Source of the DNA: Bacillus marasmi
GTDB taxonomy: Bacteria; Bacillota; Bacilli; Bacillales; Cytobacillaceae
Reading direction: 5' to 3'
NCBI RefSeq assembly: GCF_902168435.1
Contig: NZ_LR656172.1
Span: 124,001 to 188,000, forward strand
Length of the DNA stretch: 64,000 bases
Made by a program: the position numbers and the translations under genes. This document shows, piece after piece, positions 49,657-56,292 of the stretch. The notes beneath the pieces are model-generated. The model saw nothing but the letters and a program-made list of their open reading frames with translations. It made no database searches and was not told the DNA's origin. Positions within the stretch are counted from its first letter, which is position 1; each line of letters begins with the position of its first letter.

Positions 49657-50658
49657 TTACTTATACAGATCCTTTCTGTTTATCGGTTGGGGCGGTTGTT
49701 CCATCCATCCGCGGTTGATCATTAGATTTAGACCATCACTTCCGTATTTTAAAATTTCAGCTATAAGTAATGAACACCTAGAAACTAAATCCTGACGCAG
49801 TGAATTAGCAATGGTATAAGCAATTAAATAAATTCCTGTTGTAGTCGTTGACGATATCAAGAAAAGGATTAATCGTTCAGAATATGGTGAGACGGTTGAG
49901 CCTGTTACCTCAACATTTATTGGGATGTTACCAAGGTGCTCTTCATCTTTTAGGATTTTATTGAAGATTTCAATCTGCTTTTCGGACAGCTTTTTCCCAT
50001 TTATGAGATGTTCTTTTAACTCTTTATCTTTTGTCACCTGAATAAAACCCATTAAAAGGATAATTCCTATATAATTCCGTTCAATTGCGTAAAAGATTTC
50101 ACCTAATTCGGCTGCATTTAGCGGAGGTTTTTCACCGAAAAATAATCCTAATAGTGATTGTTGTTTTTCCATATATTCAATTTTATTAGGATATGGTATT
50201 TTTGGCGGACGATCATAGATACCTTTTGATAGCATTAATTTTAATGATTTTTGATACAGCTCGGTTGAAGATTTTAAACATTCATCAAAAAATTGGACAA
50301 CGTCCGACCTAGCAACTTTAGTAAGCACTGTACCGTAATTTGGAACGCTTACCTGCCCCATTCGGTACACAATACTTAGGGCAAACAAATCTGAAAACAA
50401 TGGAGGCGCAGATAAATCAACATCTTTATCAGAAAAGCCTTCAGGAATAGGAAAATCTTCCACTGTAAAGATGGCTTCGATTTTTCTAATGTTGTCTTTT
50501 TGTAACAGCATCATCTCTTCAACAATAGGCTTAATCTCCAAATCTTTAAGATGTTGATGAAAAGGCTGTAAAAAATAAAAGGTTGCACTGCTTTGCATGT
50601 ATGTACTCCACAATGCAGCTATTTCCGGTGTCGTTAATTGAAAACTATTTTCCTTCAT
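49657..50658 (-). CDS. DUF3231 family protein
   Basis: A 333-residue helical protein made of two similar four-helix-bundle halves: LTTPEIAALWSTYMQSSATFY and PLNAAELGEIFYAIERNYIG each begin a half, typical of the DUF3231 family found in spore-formers. Family members are ferritin-like in predicted fold and several are linked to spores, but the biochemical role is unknown. Start supported by GAGGAG. A gap of about 220 bases separates it from the upstream acetyltransferase gene. Confidence 0.85.
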   Translation of the reverse strand: MKENSFQLTTPEIAALWSTYMQSSATFYFLQPFHQHLKDLEIKPIVEEMMLLQKDNIRKIEAIFTVEDFPIPEGFSDKDVDLSAPPLFSDLFALSIVYRMGQVSVPNYGTVLTKVARSDVVQFFDECLKSSTELYQKSLKLMLSKGIYDRPPKIPYPNKIEYMEKQQSLLGLFFGEKPPLNAAELGEIFYAIERNYIGIILLMGFIQVTKDKELKEHLINGKKLSEKQIEIFNKILKDEEHLGNIPINVEVTGSTVSPYSERLILFLISSTTTTGIYLIAYTIANSLRQDLVSRCSLLIAEILKYGSDGLNLMINRGWMEQPPQPINRKDLYK

Positions 50659-50813
50659 TTGTTAACTCCTCATAGCAAATGTTGTTATAACTATCATTTG
50701 TAAAAATCAGAAATATTATCCTCACAAAATACCAAATGTAAGCTAAAACTCTTGAAATATTAGAGGAATAGTTATAAGTCGGATTGGTTAAATTCCCTAG
50801 CAAAATATAAAGA

Positions 50814-50850
50814 AAAGGAGAGTTGCACAATCTCGCAGCTCTCCTTTCCA
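50814..50850 (-). terminator. Terminator of the acetyltransferase gene
   Basis: GGAAAGGAGAGCTGC pairs with GCAACTCTCCTTTTC (one mismatch) around a seven-base loop; it lies about 30 bases after the gene's stop codon on the minus strand. Confidence 0.78.
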
Positions 50851-50878
50851 AATTTCAACTATTTATAATCATTTGTAA

Positions 50879-51346
50879 TTATAACTTCAAGCAATAAATG
50901 GCCTCAGACTCATTGCCGAATTCTACTGAACGTCCCGTATCTGTAAATCCAATGCTAGTATATATTTTTTTAGCTTTAACGTTAGTTGGAACAAAGCTCG
51001 TATAAATTTCCCCGCAGACAGATTTTCTCATCTGTTTAATAATTTCAAGTACCGATAGCCGTCCGTACCCATTACCTTGGAATCGGTAATCAATCATTAG
51101 TCTAGAAATAAAAAATACATTTAAAATAGGAGAAAGTCCGTACATGGCAAATCCAACCAGTTGGTCTTCTTCATTATAAATGGCTTTTGTTTCCCATTCA
51201 GGCTCGACTTTTGATTGGGCAATCGAAAAAGCGTTTGAAGCCACATTTTCCTCAAATAGAGTATGTTGATCCGATTCTTCAGATTTTAATAGGATGCACT
51301 GATAAAAATTTTTGTTATCTATATCCTTCAAGGCAACTGATTTCAT
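50879..51346 (-). CDS. GNAT acetyltransferase (BltD/PaiA-like)
   Basis: A 155-residue GNAT protein. The acetyl-CoA loop is IDYRFQGNGYGRLSV (Q-x-x-G-x-G), preceded by ISRLM and followed by the helix ALEIIKQ-like VLEIIKQMRK and the C-terminal NVKAKKIYTSIGFTDTGR. This resembles spermine/spermidine acetyltransferases (BltD, PaiA). Ribosome site AAAGGAG. Polyamine as substrate is inferred from family resemblance only. Confidence 0.83.
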   Translation of the reverse strand: MKSVALKDIDNKNFYQCILLKSEESDQHTLFEENVASNAFSIAQSKVEPEWETKAIYNEEDQLVGFAMYGLSPILNVFFISRLMIDYRFQGNGYGRLSVLEIIKQMRKSVCGEIYTSFVPTNVKAKKIYTSIGFTDTGRSVEFGNESEAIYCLKL

Positions 51347-51418
51347 GTTGTTGTCTCCTTTTTTATTTTCATAATTTTTAATTATATCAGAAAAAAAGGA
51401 GAGTTATAAGATGCTTGA

Positions 51419-51448
51419 GGTGCCTGTCACCACCCGAATTTTGTCGAA
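51419..51448 (+). repeat. GGTGCCTGTCACC-family repeat
   Basis: Consensus-like copy (CACCACCCG) downstream of the long DUF4163/DUF3298 gene. Confidence 0.85.
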
Positions 51449-51469
51449 TGATTTGGTCATTTTATTTAG

Positions 51470-52894
51470 TTATTTATATACAGAAGTTGGAACAAATATT
51501 GCTGGGTGTCCATCAGCATAAGAGGCAACCTCGTACTCTTGGAAAATTAAAAATATACCGTCGTCCCCGTATGAGAATTGTGTATTTTCGTTAATGGTAA
51601 AGTCAGCTTTATTTGTTACAAAACTTGAGTATGGTCTATTAGTGCTCAAATAATTAAATGCATATTCTGTTACTTTTGAGAAAGCATCAGGAGTCTTTAG
51701 CATATCGCTGATTTGGTATTGTTTCCCTGTCTTGATATCAAAATTGTAAACAGACACAACTCCGTTTCCGTGAGCCCCACCAGTGTAAGTGTAATCGTAG
51801 AATGAAATACTCAGTTTTCCATCGGCATTATATTTCACTTCGTAACTCAAATCATAGGCAAAGTGACATGAATCTGGCATTTCCTTACAATAATCTTCGT
51901 TTTGAATTTCCTCTTGTTCTTTCATCAGATTCAGGTAAGCATCATAAGCCTTCTTGGCTGCTCCAGTTAGCGCTGCATTAATGCTTTCTTGTGACGATTT
52001 GCTACTAACACCTGAAACCTGGGGATAGGTGATAAAATCTTTATCATTATAATGATTCTTTGACAAGGTTATCTTAGATGTAAAAGCATTTTCCTTATTT
52101 TCCTTAGGTTTCGAGTTACTCTCTTCTGTCTGAGTAGCCTGTGTTTTTGTTTCTGTTTCTACGTGTTCCTGATAGTCATATAACAATTGAGTATCCTTTG
52201 AACTTATCGCCATTAGCATTTCGCTGTTCTGGTCTGCAATTTTAAATAGAAATGCCTTTCTGGCACCATCTTTTGATTCATACTCTTTAATAAACTCGGG
52301 TTTACTAGAATAACGGGATAGTAATTTTCGAGCTTCCTCTTTTGTTAATTTAAGATCCTTCCCTTGTAAAGATTGAGTTTCCCATTTTGCCAATTTCCAA
52401 GTTTCATTTTCTTTTATTAACTGAAACTCCCATTGAAAACCCATGTTCGTCATTTCCGTTGCCGGCTCTATCGCAGAGATATTTAGTTTGTTATCCTCCT
52501 GTTCAACAATGAAACGAACATCATACTGAATTTGAGGGTAAATGAAAGAATCACAATCACAGTAATAGTTTTCAGCGAATTCTTTTAAACTAGTGTCAGC
52601 AAATTCCTCGGTTGCAAATGGTAATACTTCAGGCCGTATGATATTAAAATCGGGACGAAGATTAGGCCCCCATTGGTGTTGATCTCCTAATGTATTAAAG
52701 GTATTTAATATGGAATCTAGATTGGATTCTAAAATCTTCTGAACCTCATCTACTTTCAAGTCATCGCTTGTTTCTTTTTGATTTTGTGGCTTCGTTGTTT
52801 CTTCTGATTTATGTAGTACAATCTCTTGATAGCCGAAATATCCACCCACACCAATAATGGCAGTGGCAGCAATAGCAATAATCATTTTTAGCAT
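51470..52894 (-). CDS. Membrane-anchored DUF4163/DUF3298 protein, long paralogue
   Basis: About 474 residues from the ATG at 52894 (ribosome site GAGGTGAAAAC); an upstream frame to 52927 has no ribosome site. N-terminal anchor (IIAIAATAIIGVGGYFGYQ) as in the shorter paralogue at 31353-32180. Residues about 45-260 are an extra extracellular region (ADTSLKEFAENYYCDCDSF, PATEMTNMGFQWEFQLIKEN, LTKEEARKLLSRYSSKPEF). The last 200 residues are the DUF4163-DUF3298 module with YTGGAHGNGVVSVYNFDIKT and FQEYEVASYADGHP. The two genes clearly arose by duplication; the long one has gained, or the short one lost, the middle domain. Confidence 0.82.
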   Translation of the reverse strand: MLKMIIAIAATAIIGVGGYFGYQEIVLHKSEETTKPQNQKETSDDLKVDEVQKILESNLDSILNTFNTLGDQHQWGPNLRPDFNIIRPEVLPFATEEFADTSLKEFAENYYCDCDSFIYPQIQYDVRFIVEQEDNKLNISAIEPATEMTNMGFQWEFQLIKENETWKLAKWETQSLQGKDLKLTKEEARKLLSRYSSKPEFIKEYESKDGARKAFLFKIADQNSEMLMAISSKDTQLLYDYQEHVETETKTQATQTEESNSKPKENKENAFTSKITLSKNHYNDKDFITYPQVSGVSSKSSQESINAALTGAAKKAYDAYLNLMKEQEEIQNEDYCKEMPDSCHFAYDLSYEVKYNADGKLSISFYDYTYTGGAHGNGVVSVYNFDIKTGKQYQISDMLKTPDAFSKVTEYAFNYLSTNRPYSSFVTNKADFTINENTQFSYGDDGIFLIFQEYEVASYADGHPAIFVPTSVYK

Positions 52895-53015
52895 GTTTTC
52901 ACCTCTGTTAATAATGTTAACCCCCAATAGTCCTTAATAATAATACAACATATCAGGTGGATAATTAACAGGAAATATAAAAAATGGAATTTAATTGAAG
53001 TTGCAAAGAGGTAGA

Positions 53016-53045
53016 GGTGCCTGTCACCACCCGAATTTTGTCGAA
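53016..53045 (+). repeat. GGTGCCTGTCACC-family repeat
   Basis: Consensus-like copy between the long DUF4163/DUF3298 gene and the DUF4180 gene, both on the minus strand. Confidence 0.85.
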
Positions 53046-53114
53046 TGGGTGATGCCATCTAATCTGGATGTTGTTATTCAAACGTTTGATTAATTGCGGA
53101 TTCAGGCTAACATA

Positions 53115-53305
53115 ATTAGCGGACATACAATCCTCTATTTGTGCAAAAAACAGTTTTTCCGAGGTGGAAGCGGACATAGAATCCCTTATTTGCCCAAAAA
53201 ACTATCAAACTATAAAGAATTTCATTAAATAAGGGATCTGATGTCCGCAAACCATTTGAATTTAGGGCTTTTAAAGAAAATAAGGTACTCAGTGTCCGCT
53301 ATAAT
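53115..53305. repeat. GCGGACAT...CTTATTT inverted repeat block
   Basis: GCGGACATAGAATCCCTTAT (from 53170) pairs with ATAAGGGATCTGATGTCCGC (to 53247), about 19 of 22 positions matching over the full arms. Partial extra copies lie at both sides (AGCGGACATACAATCC at about 53119; CAGTGTCCGCT at about 53291). It could fold into a long hairpin; it resembles a MITE-like or dispersed Bacillus repeat. Confidence 0.65.
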
Positions 53306-53338
53306 CAGAAAAATAATAGGAACGAACTTCTAATCTGT

Positions 53339-53707
53339 TTATATTGCCTTGGACAATTTATCGATTGCTTCAGTTTCTGATGATACGAAAAATATGCTGT
53401 TGCCTTTGTTGCATTCGTAAATGAAATCTTTAAGTGGTTTACTAGTGTAAGTTGAAAAATCGCCAATGATGGCAAACTTAATATTGTAGTTAGCGAATTT
53501 TTGTAGGATGGCTCCTGCAAGTTTTGTACTAAGGTTAAAGAAATCCTCTGAAATGGATTCCTTGTTAAGTGCGATTCGATTACAACCAGTTTCAAAACTT
53601 ATTGACATAATTACATCTAAAGCGCTTTGCTCATCTTTTAGAATGATAGAATCCGCCTGTGCAGTGGCGATGATATGGCCGTTCGCTTCTGTCTTTTTAA
53701 TGTTCAT
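53339..53707 (-). CDS. DUF4180 family protein
   Basis: About 122 residues from the ATG at 53707 (GGAGG upstream). The sequence IILKDEQSALDVIMSISFET, then NRIALNKESISEDFFNLSTKLAGAILQKFANYNIKFAIIGDFS, matches DUF4180 (an STAS-like alpha/beta domain in Bacillus and other bacteria). Function unknown. A longer frame from 53770 (RPLLRKEQYIMKVEW) lacks support. The VOC-family gene upstream ends about 100 bases away, with a hairpin between. Confidence 0.8.
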   Translation of the reverse strand: MNIKKTEANGHIIATAQADSIILKDEQSALDVIMSISFETGCNRIALNKESISEDFFNLSTKLAGAILQKFANYNIKFAIIGDFSTYTSKPLKDFIYECNKGNSIFFVSSETEAIDKLSKAI

Positions 53708-53760
53708 CGTTAATTTAAACCTCCATTCAACTTTCATTATATATTGTTCTTTTCGTAATA

Positions 53761-53790
53761 ATGGACGCATTTGCTACAGAAATGCGTCCA
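53761..53790. terminator. Hairpin after the VOC-family gene
   Basis: TGGACGCATTT pairs perfectly with AAATGCGTCCA across a seven-base loop. There is no strong T run, so it may be a processing or weak termination site. Confidence 0.5.
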
Positions 53791-53805
53791 CTAGCTGCAC
53801 TCATA

Positions 53806-54720
53806 TTATCCCTTATATGCCTCTTGCAGTTTCGCAAGATCAAATTTCTTCATTTTTAGGAAGGCTTTCGTTACGCGAGCAAGCTGCTCTGGTGTACCTT
53901 GACTCATCATCTTGTCCATTTCAGTAGGTGAAATCTGCCAGGAGATGCCAAACTTATCCTTAAGCCAGCCACATTGCTCGGCGGAAGGAACAGCAGAGAG
54001 CTTTTCCCAGTAATAATCAATTTCCGCTTGTGTGTCGCAATTCACTAAGAATGAGATGGCTTCGTTAAAATTAAAATGGTGCTCGTGCGCGCTATCCATT
54101 GCGGTAAACCACTGATTCTCTATGCAAAAATCGGAAAACATAATCGTACCTTCTTTATCAGGCTCCATGCCCTTAGGGTAGCGAGCGAGTTGACCCGGCT
54201 TTGAATCGTTAAAAACAGATAAATAAAAATTCATAGCTTCCTCCGCGCTACCGCAACGATCGCCGACAAACAAAAGGGAAGGGACAATTGGTGGTCGCAC
54301 CTCACCCTCGGGATTAGTCAGTATTAATTGCCAGGACAATCCATATTTATCCTGAATCCAGCCATACTTTTCGCTGAACGGATATTTTTCAAATGGCATC
54401 AACACTGTTCCGCCATCAGAGAGTTTATTCCAAACCTCTTGGATTTTTTCCTCAGCGTCTTTATCTCTTGAAGGGTCAAAATTAACCATGAATGACACCG
54501 ATGGATTGAGCTTGAAGTATGGACCTGCACTGATAGCCATGAACTTATGCCCATATAGCTCAAAAGAGACTAAATCTGAGTCGCCTGATGGCGTGTCATG
54601 GATGGTTGTTATATTCGTAATTTTCGAGTTCGGGAAAACGGAAACGTAAAATTCGGCAGCTTCCTTTGCTTCCTTGTCATACCATAAATGTGGAACGATT
54701 TTTTGATTTGGATTCGACAT
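53806..54720 (-). CDS. Two-domain VOC / PhnB-like protein
   Basis: A 304-residue protein of two homologous vicinal-oxygen-chelate halves. Each has the pattern P-x-L-W/L-x-x ... A-x-E-F/A-x-x-F-Y-x-S-V-F ... W-Q and a GWIQDKYGLSWQL or GWLKDKFGISWQI motif. The family is annotated as 3-demethylubiquinone methyltransferase-like or PhnB, but usually has no known reaction. The fold binds a metal between the halves; likely ligands His (PHLWYDK), Glu and His (DSAHEHHF). Ribosome site AAGGAGG. Monocistronic. Confidence 0.85.
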   Translation of the reverse strand: MSNPNQKIVPHLWYDKEAKEAAEFYVSVFPNSKITNITTIHDTPSGDSDLVSFELYGHKFMAISAGPYFKLNPSVSFMVNFDPSRDKDAEEKIQEVWNKLSDGGTVLMPFEKYPFSEKYGWIQDKYGLSWQLILTNPEGEVRPPIVPSLLFVGDRCGSAEEAMNFYLSVFNDSKPGQLARYPKGMEPDKEGTIMFSDFCIENQWFTAMDSAHEHHFNFNEAISFLVNCDTQAEIDYYWEKLSAVPSAEQCGWLKDKFGISWQISPTEMDKMMSQGTPEQLARVTKAFLKMKKFDLAKLQEAYKG

Positions 54721-54919
54721 AGTGGTGCCTCCTTAATTTGTATTGAACCAGATTGGGAGTAAATATCCAGCATGGCACAAGATGATGTATTAACTAACCG
54801 AAAAAACAACCTTTGATGTGAGGGATTATATGTATTCCAATTCTTTACTCAAGTCTACCCAAAGTAAACCTTGTTTTTTGAAATATAACACTAATTTCAT
54901 ACTTTTTTCACAAATGTGT

Positions 54920-54952
54920 TATACAATGGTTCTATATACCGTACGGGGTATA
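54920..54952 (+). promoter_or_regulatory. Candidate promoter with CsoR/CstR-like operator
   Basis: TATACC-GTACGG-GGTATA (54935-54952) is an inverted repeat resembling the G-tract operators of CsoR/CstR-family copper or persulfide sensors. TATACA at 54920-54925 could be the -10; a second possible -10 TATAAT overlaps the operator's right end (54949-54954). Confidence 0.4.
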
Positions 54953-54970
54953 ATAATAGGAGGTTTAAAA

Positions 54971-55189
54971 ATGAAAAATATCGTGTTGAACTTTAGGAAA
55001 ATACATAGGATCCTAACAATTCCAATTGTAATATTGATGATTTTGAAGTTTGTATTAAATGATTCAGATTATGGAGTGATTGTAACAAAGGTTGTTTCGA
55101 TGGGTATGATGTTTATGGCAGTTTCAGGACTGTTTATGTACACCTATACAAATATGATGAAGAAGAAAAAACAACTACATCATAATTAA
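54971..55189 (+). CDS. Small two-helix membrane protein, 72 aa
   Basis: The ATG at 54971 follows AGGAGG with seven-base spacing, so the true gene starts well inside the longer open frame that begins at 54818. Two membrane helices (ILTIPIVILMILKFVL and VVSMGMMFMAVSGLFMYTYT) with a short loop and a Lys/His tail (KKKKQLHHN). No family recognised; the pattern N-F-R-K-I-H-R recalls small PepSY-like or heme-associated membrane proteins, but weakly. A possible CsoR/CstR-type operator lies just upstream, which would link it to copper or sulfide stress. Confidence 0.7.
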   Translation: MKNIVLNFRKIHRILTIPIVILMILKFVLNDSDYGVIVTKVVSMGMMFMAVSGLFMYTYTNMMKKKKQLHHN

Positions 55190-55452
55190 GCCAACCTGTA
55201 CCAGTGCCTGGCACCGACTGAGTGGTGCCAACCTGTAATCACACTTAATATGCTGGCGTTGATGGTAACTCCCACTGAAAATAACAGAAACAGCGTTCTC
55301 GAAGATGGCGGTGAATGCCAATCGAAGGGGGGCTCTATGAGCATTTTTCTAGGAAAAGCAACGAAAGTGTCTCATAGAGCATGCTTGTTTCTTTATTTTT
55401 ACCACAAAATAGAACTACTTGAGCAGCCTTCAAGAAACCGCCTCTTTTTTCA
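55190..55452. other. Intergenic region with GTGCCTGGCACC motif and a hairpin
   Basis: AGTGCCTGGCACCGACTG and TGGTGCCA (55202-55229) look like a diverged relative of the GGTGCCTGTCACC head. GCTCTATGAG (about 55332) pairs with CTCATAGAGC (about 55371). No gene recognised. Confidence 0.4.
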
Positions 55453-55959
55453 TTACATTTTCTCTATTAGCTTTGAAGCGAGGTCATTCTGTTTAATTAA
55501 AACCGCGATTTGTTCTTGGATATTTCTTTGTATTTCTATTAAACGGTCAATGGTTTCATTTTTGTGCTTCAAATTTTCTTTTAAATCATGAATTTCTTCG
55601 TGCATTGACTTCGCTAGTTCATGATAAGCTTTTCCATTCTCGTGTGCTTCGTGAAGGTATTCCTCTAATGTTTCTATTTTTTCCAATAAATCTGATAGAG
55701 TTACTTCAGGGAGAGGTGGTTTGGTTTCTACTGATTTAATTTTACCCGTGGCTTTTTCATATTTCCAAATAGAAGCGGAGATATTTACTTCCTTATTGGT
55801 TTCAATTTGACCTGTTGCGACCCATTGAATTTTGAGATAAACAACCCCATCTTTACCGAGAAATCGATCAAGTATTTGAAATCTTCCTGAAGCATTTTCG
55901 TGAAAAGTTCCGTTGGCATATTTTTTGGAAGGCTTAATTCCTTCTTGTTTTTCAACCAT
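55453..55959 (-). CDS. Hypothetical coiled-coil protein, 168 aa
   Basis: A small N-terminal beta domain (residues about 10-72: SGRFQILDRFLGKDGVVYLKI, then NKEVNISASIWKYEK) followed by a long charged coiled coil (about 85-168: DLLEKIETLEEYLHEAHENG ... KENLKHKNETIDRLIEIQRN). The beta domain resembles AP2-like or phage DNA-binding modules, although I cannot be certain. Ribosome site GGAGGGG. It follows a possible 59-codon gene by 29 bases on the same strand. Confidence 0.65.
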   Translation of the reverse strand: MVEKQEGIKPSKKYANGTFHENASGRFQILDRFLGKDGVVYLKIQWVATGQIETNKEVNISASIWKYEKATGKIKSVETKPPLPEVTLSDLLEKIETLEEYLHEAHENGKAYHELAKSMHEEIHDLKENLKHKNETIDRLIEIQRNIQEQIAVLIKQNDLASKLIEKM

Positions 55960-55988
55960 ATATGTAACCCCTCCGTAAGTTGTTTTGA

Positions 55989-56168
55989 TTACGATGAAGA
56001 GCCCTCATTATGAATGTTTAGGAGCTTTATTATTTTTCCCTTAACCCGTTTTTTCCATTCTGTAACTGCTGCAACGGATAACCAAAATTCCTCTTTTTGG
56101 AACTGAGAGCGTTCTTCAACCTTACACTGCTTTGTTAATTTTGCTAAAAATAACCCTAAGTTAATCAT
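55989..56168 (-). CDS. Possible small gene, 59 aa
   Basis: An open frame from the ATG at 56168 to TAA at 55989-55991. The sequence (MINLGLFLAKLTKQCKVEE, then FWLSVAAVTEWKKRVKGKII) is helix-forming and basic, with normal-looking codon use. The ribosome site is weak (AAGATTGCA). It is on the same strand and 29 bases upstream of the coiled-coil protein gene, so the two may be an operon. It could equally be the remnant of a longer gene. Confidence 0.4.
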   Translation of the reverse strand: MINLGLFLAKLTKQCKVEERSQFQKEEFWLSVAAVTEWKKRVKGKIIKLLNIHNEGSSS

Positions 56169-56249
56169 TGCAATCTTGTTAAAAATACTACGAAACTGGT
56201 TTTTTTAGTTTTGAGGCGGAAAACATCTATTTTTAGTGTGAAAAATAAG

Positions 56250-56278
56250 AAAAAAGCACCCAAAAGGGTACTTTTGTA
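56250..56278 (-). terminator. Terminator of the KAP-like NTPase gene
   Basis: ACAAAAGTACCC pairs with GGGTGCTTTTTTC (minus strand) around TTTT, about 15 bases after the stop codon. Confidence 0.72.
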
Positions 56279-56292
56279 AAAAATAGGAAAAG

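Larger units (their letters stand above)
52895..53338. other. Intergenic region with repeat and large inverted repeat
   Basis: No gene. It contains a GGTGCCTGTCACC copy (53016-53045), CAAACGTTTGATTAATT (about 53079) and the GCGGACAT inverted-repeat block (53120-53300). Confidence 0.6.

Noticed and set aside
54818-54970. Upstream extension of the 72-residue membrane protein
   Set aside because: The promoter-like and operator-like sequence and a strong AGGAGG lie inside the extension; the ATG at 54971 is the better start.
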